Of a stretch of DNA of 58,791 bases, positions 46,866-55,598 are shown one piece after another. The notes under the pieces were generated by a model. It ran no database searches and was not told where the DNA came from. It saw only the letters and a program-made list of their open reading frames with translations. A program made the position numbers and the translations under genes. The DNA lies in assembly GCA_001799695.1 (NCBI GenBank), contig MGTY01000094.1:1-58791 (forward strand), written 5' to 3'. Source of the stretch: Elusimicrobia bacterium GWA2_69_24 (lineage in GTDB: Bacteria > Elusimicrobiota > Elusimicrobia > UBA1565). Within the stretch, counting starts at the first letter, position 1, and every line of letters starts with the position of its first letter.

Positions 46866-48317
46866 GTGATCCTGCCCGCCCTGCTGGCGCTCGCCATCGC
46901 GGGAGGGCTGCTGCTCCGCGGCGCCTGGGACCTCTGGGCCCAGGTCCTGGTCCATCTCGTCTTCTCCTCCGGCCTATGCCTCTGGCTGCTCCTCCGCGTC
47001 GGCGGCGGCTACCTGCCGCTCCCGCCCCGGCGCACCGCGCTCTGGTGCGGCGCCCTGGCGCTCTTGAGCGCGGCGGCCGTCTGGTTCAGCCCCCTGCGGG
47101 CGGTCGTTCTGCCCGAGTGGCTCCCCCTGCTGGACGCTCTGGCCGTCTTCCTCCTCCTCCCCCTCATCCCCCGGAGCGGGCGTGCCCGGGTGGACGCCGT
47201 CCTCCGGGTCGCGGCGTGGATCCTGGTCCTCCTCGCGTCCTACCAGAGCCTGGTATGGGGCGATGACCGGCCCGAGAGCGCGATGTCCAACGTCAACGTC
47301 TACGCGGGGACGGTGCTCCTGCTGCTGCCGCTCGCCCTCGAGCGGCGCGACTGGCTCCTGGCCGCGGGGCTGGTCCTCAACCTCTGGTGGGCCCACAGCG
47401 TCGGCGCCTGGCTCGGTCTGTCCGCGGCCGTGGTCCTGACCTCGTCCTGGAGGGAGCGGTCCCGGCTCGTCCTCGGAGCCGCCGGGGCGCTCCTGTGTCT
47501 GGTGTTCATCTACGACAAGTTCCAGTCCCCGGAAGTGCTCAACCGCTGGGAATGGTGGAAGGCGGCGGGGGCCATGATATTCGAGCGGCCTCTTTCCGGC
47601 TTCGGCCCCGGAGCCTACGCCCACGTGGTCCAAAGCTTCCGCGAGGCCGGCGGCCTGGGGACGGCGTACGCGCACCAGTACATCCTGGAGACCGCGGTCG
47701 GGTACGGCCTGCCCTTCATGGCGCTCTGGTTCGCCGGGATCGCGGCCTCCTTCCGCGCGGGAAGCCCCTACAAGCGCTTCGGCGCCCTCGCCGTCCTGTT
47801 CCATTCCCTCTGGGATTGGCCCCTCTCGGTGCCCGCCAACCTCTGGCTGTTCTCCTACTTCGTCGCGTGCTCCGCCCCCGAGAGCGACCGCGGGATCAAC
47901 ATCCCCGCGCGCTGGAAGGGGCCCGCCCTCCTGCTCGTCCTCGCGGCGGGCGCGGCCGCCAACGTGTGGCTGTGGGACCTGTGGGCCGCGGACCGCGCCA
48001 AGGTCCGGGCTTCCCGTGAGCTCGCCGCCGCGCAGCCCGCGGCCGCCAGGGCCGCGGCGGAGGCGGCGCTGCGGCTGAGGCCGGCGGACCCCGAAGCCCA
48101 TCTCCTCCTCGCTCAGGCCCTGGCCGGCCAAGGCGACCCGGAAGGCGCCGCGGCGCAGCTGCGCGAAGCGGCCGCGCGCAACCCGTTCCGGCTGGCGACC
48201 TGGAAGGAGCTGGCCGCGCTGGAGAAGTCCCTCGGCCGGGACGCCGCGGCGCAGGCGGCCCTGAGCGAGGGCGCCCGCTGGTGCCCCCGCCTGGGCCGGG
48301 AGCCCGTCGGGCCATGA
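46866..48317 (+). CDS. O-antigen ligase/polymerase-like (Wzy_C) membrane protein with TPR-like tail
   Basis: The product is 483 residues from a GTG at 46866, 8 bp after pilQ. It has about ten spans. The hallmark loop of the O-antigen ligase family is NRWEWWKAAGAMIFERPLSG with FGPGAYAHV, followed by TAYAHQYILETAVGYGLPF, where the conserved His lies. The C-terminal 110 residues are helical TPR-like repeats (RAAAEAALRLRPADPEAHLL, LAGQGDPEGAAAQLREAAAR). Relatives join or polymerise lipid-linked glycans, and pilin O-oligosaccharyltransferases are members with the same tail. Position directly after pilQ makes pilin glycosylation possible, but it is not proven. Confidence 0.82.
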   Translation: MILPALLALAIAGGLLLRGAWDLWAQVLVHLVFSSGLCLWLLLRVGGGYLPLPPRRTALWCGALALLSAAAVWFSPLRAVVLPEWLPLLDALAVFLLLPLIPRSGRARVDAVLRVAAWILVLLASYQSLVWGDDRPESAMSNVNVYAGTVLLLLPLALERRDWLLAAGLVLNLWWAHSVGAWLGLSAAVVLTSSWRERSRLVLGAAGALLCLVFIYDKFQSPEVLNRWEWWKAAGAMIFERPLSGFGPGAYAHVVQSFREAGGLGTAYAHQYILETAVGYGLPFMALWFAGIAASFRAGSPYKRFGALAVLFHSLWDWPLSVPANLWLFSYFVACSAPESDRGINIPARWKGPALLLVLAAGAAANVWLWDLWAADRAKVRASRELAAAQPAAARAAAEAALRLRPADPEAHLLLAQALAGQGDPEGAAAQLREAAARNPFRLATWKELAALEKSLGRDAAAQAALSEGARWCPRLGREPVGP

Positions 48318-50335
48318 CCCGGCCCCGCTTCGGGCGGCGCGACGCGGCGATGCTCGGGCTGTTCTGCCTGCCGCTTTTGGTCCTCCTGGGTCCCGCGCTC
48401 CTGGGAGAGCCCTTCTACTGGGGCGACCTCACCTATCTCCACCATCCCTGGCGCGCCCTGCCCGCCGAAATGGCGCAGCGCGGGACCCCGCCCCTGTGGA
48501 ACCCGTACGTCTATTTCGGGATGCCGGGCGCGGCCCACATGCAGGGCGCCGCATGGTATCCCGGCACCGTGCTCTTCCACCTGTTCCCCTTCGCGGCGGC
48601 TCTCCCGCTCTATCTGCTGGTCCACTTCTGGCTCGCCGGAGCCTTCTCGTATCTCTGGCTGCGCCGGCTCGCCTTCTCCCGCTGGGCCGCGGCCGGCGCG
48701 GCCGCGGCCTTCATGCTCGGCGGACTGATGATCGGCCGGCTCCCGTTCTTGAACCACGTCTCCGGCCTGGCCCTGCTGCCCGCCTTCCTCCTCTTCGCCG
48801 GCAGCCCCGTCCTGCTCGGGGTCGCTTTCGCCGCCGCCTTCCTCTCCGGGTACCCCCCGCTCCTGGCCGGCGGGGCCCTGGCCGCCTGGCTCGTCTCCGC
48901 CGCCGCGGATGCGCGGGGCGGCTCACCGGCCGAGACGGCCCGCGCCGCCCTGCGCGCGGCGGGCCGTTTCGCGGCGGCCGTCCTGCTCGCGGCGGCGCTC
49001 GGCGCGGTCCTCCTGCTGCCGGCCCTGGACCTGGCCCGGGAGTCCCGGCGCAGCTCCGGCATCCAGGCCCAGGAATCTTTGACCTGGTCTTTCGCCCCGA
49101 AAGACTTCGCGCAGTTCGCGGCGCCGCCCCTGGTCCCGGAAGAGGAGTTCTCCGCCACCCGGAACTGGTGGAAGACCGCCTACTGGGGCTGGGCCGCCCT
49201 GGGGGCGGCCGCCCTGGGAGCCGTCCGTCTGGGGGCGGGCGGCGCGGTCGCGGCCGTCATTTACCTCGCGGGGACGGCGGTCCTCCTCCTCGGCGGGGCG
49301 ACCGCCCCCTCCGCGTGGCTCTGGACGCATCTCGCGCCGCTCACCTATATCCGTTATCCGGGGACGCTCGCCTTCCTCGCCGCGCCCCTCTTCCTGTTCC
49401 TGATCGCCGGCGGACTCCACGGCCGGAGGGCGGCGCCGTGGGCCGCCCTGGCCATCGTCGCGGAGCTCCTGTCCTACGCCGCCGGGGCCCAGCCCGCCGC
49501 GGCGCGCGGCTATTTCACCGACACCGGCCCGCTCATCCGGGTCCTGCGCCGGGAAGCGGGGGAGCGGCGCTACCTGCCCTCGCCGCTCGCGCTCAATTGG
49601 CAGGCCGGCAAGGGCACGGACCTCGACTCCGCCCGGCTGGATTTCAAGCACCGTCTCTACGGCGTCACCAACATGCCGTACCATCTGTCGTCGGGCGGGA
49701 ACTTCGGCGAGCCGCTCGTGCCCCGCCGCACTTATGACTTCATGGATCTCCTGTACCGCCAGCCGGGTCTGCCCGGGATAGTCCCCTGGCTGGGCTGGGC
49801 CGACATCGGCATCGTCATGACCCGCACGGCGCAGCGTCCGGCCGGACTGGTCTACCTGGGGGACAGCCTCTGGCATCTCTACAAGGAGCCCGGGCCCGGC
49901 GGGCGCGCTACCTGGTTCGACGAGGAGGCCGGGGGACGCATTCCCGCGGCTGCGTCGGACCCGGCGGCGCTGCCCCGACTCGCGGCGGGGGTCCCGCTGG
50001 AGTTCCGCCGCGCGGACGAGAACCGCTTCCAGGTCTCGGGGGACCGCGCCGCTCCCGGCTGGATCTATGTCGCCGAACCTCCGGGACCGGGGTGGACGGC
50101 GACCTGGGTCGGGGACGGGCGGGCCCGGTCCGCCGCCCTCGAACCCGCCCTGACCGCGTTCGTGAAGCTGCGCGTGCCCGCGGGCCGCTGGTCCGTGTTC
50201 TTCCGGTACGAGCCGCGTCCCTGGCGCATCGGGCTCGCGTTCTCCGTGCTCGCGCTGTGCGGCCTGGCGTGGGTGGGATTAGGGCGTCTGCGCCGCGTAA
50301 GTTATAATGGCCTCCCGGACGAACGGGCGGCATGA
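48314..50335 (+). CDS. YfhO-like polytopic membrane protein, tandem copy 1
   Basis: This 673-residue GT-C-like protein has about 12 spans and a C-terminal beta-rich domain. Typical features are GDLTYLHHPWRALPAEMAQR and WNPYVYFGMPGAAHMQGAAW near the N-terminus. Towards the end, PGWIYVAEPPGPGWTATWVG is the YfhO closing domain. YfhO proteins in Firmicutes are needed for glycosylation of lipoteichoic acid; in diderms they are uncharacterised and may add sugars to envelope glycans. It overlaps both neighbours as ATGA and is paralogous to the next gene. Confidence 0.8.
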   Translation: MTRPRFGRRDAAMLGLFCLPLLVLLGPALLGEPFYWGDLTYLHHPWRALPAEMAQRGTPPLWNPYVYFGMPGAAHMQGAAWYPGTVLFHLFPFAAALPLYLLVHFWLAGAFSYLWLRRLAFSRWAAAGAAAAFMLGGLMIGRLPFLNHVSGLALLPAFLLFAGSPVLLGVAFAAAFLSGYPPLLAGGALAAWLVSAAADARGGSPAETARAALRAAGRFAAAVLLAAALGAVLLLPALDLARESRRSSGIQAQESLTWSFAPKDFAQFAAPPLVPEEEFSATRNWWKTAYWGWAALGAAALGAVRLGAGGAVAAVIYLAGTAVLLLGGATAPSAWLWTHLAPLTYIRYPGTLAFLAAPLFLFLIAGGLHGRRAAPWAALAIVAELLSYAAGAQPAAARGYFTDTGPLIRVLRREAGERRYLPSPLALNWQAGKGTDLDSARLDFKHRLYGVTNMPYHLSSGGNFGEPLVPRRTYDFMDLLYRQPGLPGIVPWLGWADIGIVMTRTAQRPAGLVYLGDSLWHLYKEPGPGGRATWFDEEAGGRIPAAASDPAALPRLAAGVPLEFRRADENRFQVSGDRAAPGWIYVAEPPGPGWTATWVGDGRARSAALEPALTAFVKLRVPAGRWSVFFRYEPRPWRIGLAFSVLALCGLAWVGLGRLRRVSYNGLPDERAA

Positions 50336-52248
50336 ACAAGAAAGACGGCGTCTTCCTCGGGCTTCTGGCGGCGGCGCTCGCGGCGCTCCTTGGCCCGGCG
50401 CTCTTCATCCCCGGACGCATCTTGGGGAATTTCGGCGACATCTACTCCTACCACTATCCCCTGCGGCATCTCGTCGCCTCTTTCCTCCAGGAGGGCCGTC
50501 TGCCTTTCTGGAACCCCTACATCTTCTCCGGCCTGCCGCTCTTCGCCAATCCCCAGGCAGCCGTGCTCTATCCCGGTTCGGCGCTCTTCTACCTCCTGCC
50601 CATCGGGGCCGCCTGCGACTGGCACGCCGCGCTCCACTTGGCGCTGGCCGGACTGGGGATGCACCTGTGGGCCCGGGCCAATCGTTTCGAGCCGGCCGCG
50701 GCCAGCCTCTTGGCGGCGGCGTTCTGCCTGTCGCCCTTCCTCATCTACCGGATACCCCAGGGGATACCGACCCATCTTGCCGCGTTGAGCTACGTCCCCT
50801 GGTGCTGGCTGGCCCTGCAGTCCGGCCGCCGGGGGTTTTTGGCCGCGGTCTGGGCTCTCCAGTTCCTGAGCGGCCACCCGCAGTTCTCCGTTATCAACGC
50901 CGGGGGTATGGCCCTCTGCGCCGGGGTTTCGGCGCTCCGCGGCAGGCCGGATACCCTGGGGGTGCTGCTCAGGGAAGGCGCGGCTGCCGCCGGGCTGTGC
51001 CTGGTGCAGTATTTCCTCGCTGCCGAATTCCTGCTGGAATCGAACCGGGTGGGCTTTCCCCGCGGTTTCGCCGGCGCCTATTCGACTCCCTGGAGCGCCT
51101 GGGCCACCCTGCTCTGGCCCGGCGCGTGGGGCGATCCCCTGCGGGAGAGCTTCCGGGCGCTGCCTTCGGAGTTCTTCGAGGAATACGCCCTCTACCTCGG
51201 CGCCATCCCCCTCGCCCTGGCTCTGGCCTCTCTGGCCGGCAAGACGCAGGCGGACCGGCATCCCGGCCTTCCGCCCGTCTGGTTCGGCTGGCTGCTGGCG
51301 GGGCTGGGGGTGTTCCTCGCCGCGGGCGACCACAATCCCGTGCTCCGGGCGCTGGCGGATTCCGGTGTCGGGAGCATGTCGCGGACCCCCGCTCGCTACG
51401 CGCTCTGGACCCTGTGGGGCCTCCTGCTGGCCGCGGCCGCCGGTTGGGCCTCCGTCCGGACGCAGCTCAAGGCTCCGGCCTGGAGGGCGGCCCTGCTCGT
51501 CCTGACCTTGCTCGACCTCGGTATGTGGGCGTCGCGATTCGTCTACGCGGAAGACCTGGCCCCCTACCTCCAGCCCAGGGGGAACCTCGTGGCGGAGCTC
51601 TCGGGCCGGCCGATCCGGTTCCTCAGCGATCCCGAACTCGCCAACCCCGACAAGGCGATGCTGTATCGCATGATGGACGTCAACGGCTACGACGCGTATT
51701 TCCTGGCCCGCTACGGCGCCTATGCCGCGCGGTCGGAACGGGGTCCCGCGGCGGACCCCAGCCGCACCTATCTGCGCCGCGCCGACACTCCCGAGATGCG
51801 GAGTCTCGGGGTCTCCCGCGTCCTGTCGAGCGGGGACCTTCCCGGGAGCGCGACCCCCATCGCCGGGAACATCCGGCTCTTCGCCAATCCCGGGGCCCTG
51901 CCCCTCGCCCGCGTGGAGGAGCCCGGCGCGGCTCCCGCCCCGGCGGCCGCGGTCATGGACGGCACCGACGCCTGGACGCTATCCGGGCGGGTCCGTTCCC
52001 GGGCTTCCCGGCTCGTGCTCGGCGTCCCCTATTTCCCGGGCTGGGACGCCTGGGTCGACGGACGCCGGCTCGCGCCCGAATTGCACGACGGCCTGCTCCA
52101 GTCCGTCCCGTTGGGGGGCGCGGCGCCCGGGGCTTCCTTCCGGGCCCGGTTCCTCTTCCGGCCGACGGCGTGGTCTTTGCTCTGCGCGCTCACCGCGGCG
52201 GCTTGGCTGGCCTGGCTCGCCGGCGCTCCCCGGAACTTGTTCCGATGA
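50332..52248 (+). CDS. YfhO-like polytopic membrane protein, tandem copy 2
   Basis: This 638-residue paralogue of the preceding gene aligns at GDIYSYHYPLRHLVASFLQE, WNPYIFSGLPLFANPQAAVL and VPYFPGWDAWVDGRRLAPEL. About eleven to twelve spans precede the soluble end. The ATG overlaps the previous stop. A TATAAT box at 50303-50308 inside the previous gene might provide an internal promoter, but no -35 is seen. It likely works on the same glycan as its neighbours. Confidence 0.8.
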   Translation: MNKKDGVFLGLLAAALAALLGPALFIPGRILGNFGDIYSYHYPLRHLVASFLQEGRLPFWNPYIFSGLPLFANPQAAVLYPGSALFYLLPIGAACDWHAALHLALAGLGMHLWARANRFEPAAASLLAAAFCLSPFLIYRIPQGIPTHLAALSYVPWCWLALQSGRRGFLAAVWALQFLSGHPQFSVINAGGMALCAGVSALRGRPDTLGVLLREGAAAAGLCLVQYFLAAEFLLESNRVGFPRGFAGAYSTPWSAWATLLWPGAWGDPLRESFRALPSEFFEEYALYLGAIPLALALASLAGKTQADRHPGLPPVWFGWLLAGLGVFLAAGDHNPVLRALADSGVGSMSRTPARYALWTLWGLLLAAAAGWASVRTQLKAPAWRAALLVLTLLDLGMWASRFVYAEDLAPYLQPRGNLVAELSGRPIRFLSDPELANPDKAMLYRMMDVNGYDAYFLARYGAYAARSERGPAADPSRTYLRRADTPEMRSLGVSRVLSSGDLPGSATPIAGNIRLFANPGALPLARVEEPGAAPAPAAAVMDGTDAWTLSGRVRSRASRLVLGVPYFPGWDAWVDGRRLAPELHDGLLQSVPLGGAAPGASFRARFLFRPTAWSLLCALTAAAWLAWLAGAPRNLFR

Positions 52249-53228
52249 AGAATCCGCGGGAGAAGCTCTCCGCCGCGATCGCCCTGCTCGTCGGAGCGGT
52301 CCTGTGCTATTTCGCATTCCGGGACGTCCCCTTCGGCGAACTGGCGGCCGCGGCCGCGGGTTTCCGGCTGGCGTGGCTGCCGTTCCTGCTGTCTATGCCG
52401 CTCTTGGACCTCGTCATCCGGGGCGCCCGCTGGGCGCTCCTGCTGCGGCCCGTGGCCCCGGCCGGGGTCTGGAAATGCTTCCAGCTGGAGGCCGTGGGCA
52501 TGGCGGTCAACAACATCCTCTTCCTGCGCGTGGGCGAACTCGCGCGGGGCGTCGTGGCCGGGCGGGAGTTCGGCGCCCCGACCATCGCGGTGCTTTCGAG
52601 CATCGTGGTGGAGCGCATGTGCGACATGGCCGCCCTGCTGACCCTTTTCGTCGCCGGCACCCTCGTTGCTCCCGACCTGGTGGACTGGCGCGTGCGGGCC
52701 TGGGCCCTCGCGGCGGCCGCGGGCCTGCTGGGAGGACTCGCCGCGGTCACCCTTTTCGGAGACGCCATCCTGCGCTGGCCCGTCCTGCGCGGCCTGGAGC
52801 GGCATCCGCGCCTCTGGCGCCTGGCCTCCGACCTGGTCGCGGGCACGCGGGCCCTGCGCTCCTGGCGGACCGCCGGGCTCGTGGCGGCGGCCAGCTACGG
52901 CCTCTGGCTCGTGGACGCGGGACTCTTCCTCGTGATGGCTTATGCGATGGGTTTCGAGCCGTCCATGACCTTCCCGCAGGCCCTGCTCACCCTCGCCTCC
53001 GCGGCCGCGGGGACGGCTTTGCCCGCCCTGCCGGGGGCCTTCGGAAATTTCGAGGCGGCGGTGAAGCTCTTGCTCATGCATTTCGGCTACTCCAAGGCGC
53101 TCGCGCTCAGCTACGCGACCCTCATCCATCTCACGAGCTACAGCATCATGACCGCGCTGGGGCTCCTGTTCTTCTACAGCCTCGGACATACGCTATCCTC
53201 CTTCCGCAAGGGGAACGACCGACCATGA
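52245..53228 (+). CDS. UPF0104/AglD-like (lysylphosphatidylglycerol synthase TM domain) membrane protein
   Basis: This 327-residue protein has eight or so membrane spans. The family signature regions are WALLLRPVAPAGVWKCFQLE, NNILFLRVGELARGVVAGRE and VVERMCDMAALLTLFVAGTL, followed near the end by ALPALPGAFGNFEAAVKLLL. The family includes the flippase domain of MprF and glycan-linked AglD proteins; they are thought to move or use lipid-linked substrates. It overlaps YfhO copy 2 and the methyltransferase gene as ATGA. Confidence 0.88.
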   Translation: MKNPREKLSAAIALLVGAVLCYFAFRDVPFGELAAAAAGFRLAWLPFLLSMPLLDLVIRGARWALLLRPVAPAGVWKCFQLEAVGMAVNNILFLRVGELARGVVAGREFGAPTIAVLSSIVVERMCDMAALLTLFVAGTLVAPDLVDWRVRAWALAAAAGLLGGLAAVTLFGDAILRWPVLRGLERHPRLWRLASDLVAGTRALRSWRTAGLVAAASYGLWLVDAGLFLVMAYAMGFEPSMTFPQALLTLASAAAGTALPALPGAFGNFEAAVKLLLMHFGYSKALALSYATLIHLTSYSIMTALGLLFFYSLGHTLSSFRKGNDRP

Positions 53229-54268
53229 AGCTCCATCTCCTGCCCCTGTTGGCGTGCCCGTCGTCGGCCGCGGATCCGGTCTGCGGCGGCGCTCTCGAGT
53301 TCTCCGCGCTGGACGCGGAACCCCGTGCCCACGAGGAGATCGAGACCGGGATGCTCCGCTGCCGCGTCTGCGGCCGGGAGTATCCCATCGTGGACGCGAT
53401 CCCGCGCCTCACCCCACCCGACGCGGACGACGCGCGCGTCGCGCGCACCCGCGTGAGCTTCGGCTTCGAATGGCACCGCTATCCGGGCGCCCTGCCCGAG
53501 GACCAGGCGCTCTTCCTGGAGGAGACCCAGATCCCCGCCGCCGAGTGGGAGGGCCGCACTGTCCTGGACGCGGGCTGCGGGATGGGCCGCTACGCGCGGG
53601 TGGCGCTGTCCTTGGGGGCCGAGGTGGTGGCCTTCGACCTCTCGGAGAGCCTCACCCGGCTGGTCCCCGACGCGCTCGAGAACCCGAAGCTCCATATCGT
53701 GCAGGGGGACCTGCTCCGTCCGCCTCTCAAGCGGGGCGCCTTCGACATCGTCTACAGCCAGGGCGTCATCCACCACACCGCCGACACCCGGGGCGCGTTC
53801 GACCGCATCGCGGAGCTGGTCAAGCGGGACGGCCGCCTATCGGTGTGGGTCTACGGCAGTCCCGGCTCCTACGCCAGTTTCTCGACCAACCCTCTGCGCA
53901 GCGCCCGGACCTGGCTCAAGAGCGCCCTGCCGGCCGCCTGGGTGATCGCGTGGATCCGGCTAATCCTCAGCGACCTGCTCCGCGTGTTCACGACCCGGAT
54001 GCCGGTGCCGCTCCTCTATCTCCTGTGCTTTCCCCTCACCGTGCTCGGGATGTTCCCGCTGGTCAAATACCTCACCTTCTCCGTTCACCCGAAGTTCCGC
54101 GTCCGCCTGATCGAGAACTTCGACTGGCTGGCCCCGCCCTTCCAGACCAAACACACGAAGGAGGAGGTCCGCGAGTGGTTCGTGCAGGCCGGCTACGAGG
54201 TTTTGAGCCATCTGCCGCATGGATTCATTCCCAAGGTAGGCCTGCTGGGAAAGCGGACTAAGAAATAA
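53225..54268 (+). CDS. SAM-dependent methyltransferase with N-terminal zinc-ribbon
   Basis: The protein has 347 residues. Residues 1-60 form a Trm112-like Cys4 ribbon (LLACPSSAADPVCGG and LRCRVCGREYPIVDAIPRL). The class I methyltransferase fold follows: motif I TVLDAGCGMGRYARVALSLG, post-I EVVAFDLSESL and motif IV FDIVYSQGVIHHTADTRGAF. A hydrophobic stretch at about 245-290 suggests membrane contact. Substrate unknown; a sugar or polyprenyl-linked intermediate is plausible from the glycan cluster. It ends 154 bp before the DUF4143 gene, where the coupled operon is interrupted. Confidence 0.9.
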   Translation: MKLHLLPLLACPSSAADPVCGGALEFSALDAEPRAHEEIETGMLRCRVCGREYPIVDAIPRLTPPDADDARVARTRVSFGFEWHRYPGALPEDQALFLEETQIPAAEWEGRTVLDAGCGMGRYARVALSLGAEVVAFDLSESLTRLVPDALENPKLHIVQGDLLRPPLKRGAFDIVYSQGVIHHTADTRGAFDRIAELVKRDGRLSVWVYGSPGSYASFSTNPLRSARTWLKSALPAAWVIAWIRLILSDLLRVFTTRMPVPLLYLLCFPLTVLGMFPLVKYLTFSVHPKFRVRLIENFDWLAPPFQTKHTKEEVREWFVQAGYEVLSHLPHGFIPKVGLLGKRTKK

Positions 54269-54288
54269 AGCCTACTATTTACCATTGT

Positions 54289-54313
54289 ATTTTGGATATC
54301 GGATAGCCATTAT
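54289..54313 (+). promoter_or_regulatory. Operator-like dyad 1 upstream of the DUF4143 ATPase gene
   Basis: ATTTTGG-N11-CCATTAT, an imperfect dyad. The same layout (ATTTTGG-N11-CCAATAT) recurs at 54391-54415. Both lie in the only AT-rich patch of this region. Confidence 0.5.
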
Positions 54314-54390
54314 GCGATATGGAACATGGGTCGGCTCCCATTGCCGCGCCCGTGCGCGTGTGGGCGGGTCCCGGCGCGCTTTCTACTTGC

Positions 54391-54415
54391 ATTTTGGACG
54401 CTGAAGTGCCAATAT
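54391..54415 (+). promoter_or_regulatory. Operator-like dyad 2 overlapping the DUF4143 gene promoter
   Basis: ATTTTGG-N11-CCAATAT ends 7 bp before the ATG and overlaps a TATACAT -10-like sequence. A protein bound here would block transcription. Confidence 0.5.
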
Positions 54416-54422
54416 ACATCGA

Positions 54423-55598
54423 ATGATACCAAGGATATTCGCGGCAGCGCTCAAAACCCAGCTCCGCTCCTATCCGGCGGTCCTGCTCCTGGGACCGCGG
54501 CATTGCGGCAAGACGCATATCCTCCATGACCATTTCGGCTCCTGGAAGCGCCTGGACCTCGAGAAGGCCTCCGATCTGCAGCTCTTGTCCGCCGACCCCC
54601 AGGGAGTGCTCGCCGCGCACCGGGACCATCTCATCATCGATGAGGCGCAGCGCTTCCCCGAGGTGTTCCCGGTCCTGCGCGACGCGATCGACCGCGAGCG
54701 CCGGCCGGGACGCTACCTGCTCACCGGCTCGGTGGACCCGCGGCTCATGCCGGGGGTGCGCGAGACCCTGCCGGGCCGGGTCGGGGTCATCGAGATGGCT
54801 CCGCTCCTGCTGGCCGAACTGCAGGGGCACCCGGCGGCCCTGGGATCGCGCTGGTTCTGGGGGGGGTTCCCGCCGCTCCATCGCCACGAAGGCGCGGGCG
54901 GCCGCTCCGACTGGCTGGGCGCCTATCTGGCCGCCGTCCTGGAGCGCGACATCCCCGCGCTCGGGGTGCGCATCCCGCCCGCCCGCCTCCTGGCCCTGTG
55001 CCGGATGCTCGCGCACGTTCACGGCGGCCTGCTGAACCTCTCAGAGCTCGCGGCCTCGCTCTCGGTGTCCCATCACACCGTCGACCGCCACATCGGGTTC
55101 CTTGAGGGGGCCTTTTTGGTGCGCCGACTCCAGCCCTACGCGGCGGACATCGGCAAGCGCCTCACCCGGAGTCCCAAGCTGTACATCCGCGACACCGGCC
55201 TCCTCCACCATCTTGCGGGGCTCGACTCTCCCGCGCAGCTCGACGACTGGCCGCGCCGGGCCGCGTCCTGGGAAGGCCTCATCGTCGAGGAGATCGTGCG
55301 CCGCGTCTCCCTCGAGCTGCCCGGCGCCAAGGCCTACTTCTGGCGGACCCAGGCCGGCTGCGAGGTGGACCTCATCCTGGAGCTCGGGACGCGCCGCATC
55401 GCGGTGGACATCCGCCTGGCCGCCGATCCCCGCGCCCGCAGCCTCCAGGGTCTGCGCCAGTGCCTGGCGGACCTGCGCAGCGCGGGAGGGCTCGTGATCC
55501 ACGGCGGGACCGAGATCGAGCGGGTCGGCGGCGGGATCACCCTCCTGCCCTGGAGGGAGGTGCTGCAGCCGCGCTTCATCTCCATGCTGGGGTTATGA
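54423..55598 (+). CDS. AAA-type ATPase with DUF4143 C-terminal domain
   Basis: The protein (391 residues) has an N-terminal ATPase domain with Walker A LLLGPRHCGKT (residues 21-31), Walker B HLIIDEAQRFPEVF and sensor-like RYLLTGSVDPRLM. A winged-helix-like part follows (LLNLSELAASLSVSHHTVDR HIGFLEGAF, here split), and the DUF4143 region carries KLYIRDTGLLHHLAGL and FWRTQAGCEVDLILE, nuclease-fold-like. Members are abundant, laterally mobile and of unknown role; toxin-antitoxin or defence roles have been suggested. It has its own AT-rich upstream region with paired dyads and interrupts the polysaccharide operon, consistent with insertion. Confidence 0.9.
   Translation: MIPRIFAAALKTQLRSYPAVLLLGPRHCGKTHILHDHFGSWKRLDLEKASDLQLLSADPQGVLAAHRDHLIIDEAQRFPEVFPVLRDAIDRERRPGRYLLTGSVDPRLMPGVRETLPGRVGVIEMAPLLLAELQGHPAALGSRWFWGGFPPLHRHEGAGGRSDWLGAYLAAVLERDIPALGVRIPPARLLALCRMLAHVHGGLLNLSELAASLSVSHHTVDRHIGFLEGAFLVRRLQPYAADIGKRLTRSPKLYIRDTGLLHHLAGLDSPAQLDDWPRRAASWEGLIVEEIVRRVSLELPGAKAYFWRTQAGCEVDLILELGTRRIAVDIRLAADPRARSLQGLRQCLADLRSAGGLVIHGGTEIERVGGGITLLPWREVLQPRFISMLGL

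Noticed and set aside
49299..49330. Partial match to the palindromic repeat (CCGCCCCCTCCGCG)
   Set aside because: Only the left half is present and the right block is missing, so this is probably chance in GC-rich sequence.
50307..52244. Long plus-strand open frame overlapping YfhO copy 2 in another frame
   Set aside because: Arg/Pro/Gly-rich shadow composition with no family motif. The real gene in that frame is the UPF0104 protein starting at 52245.
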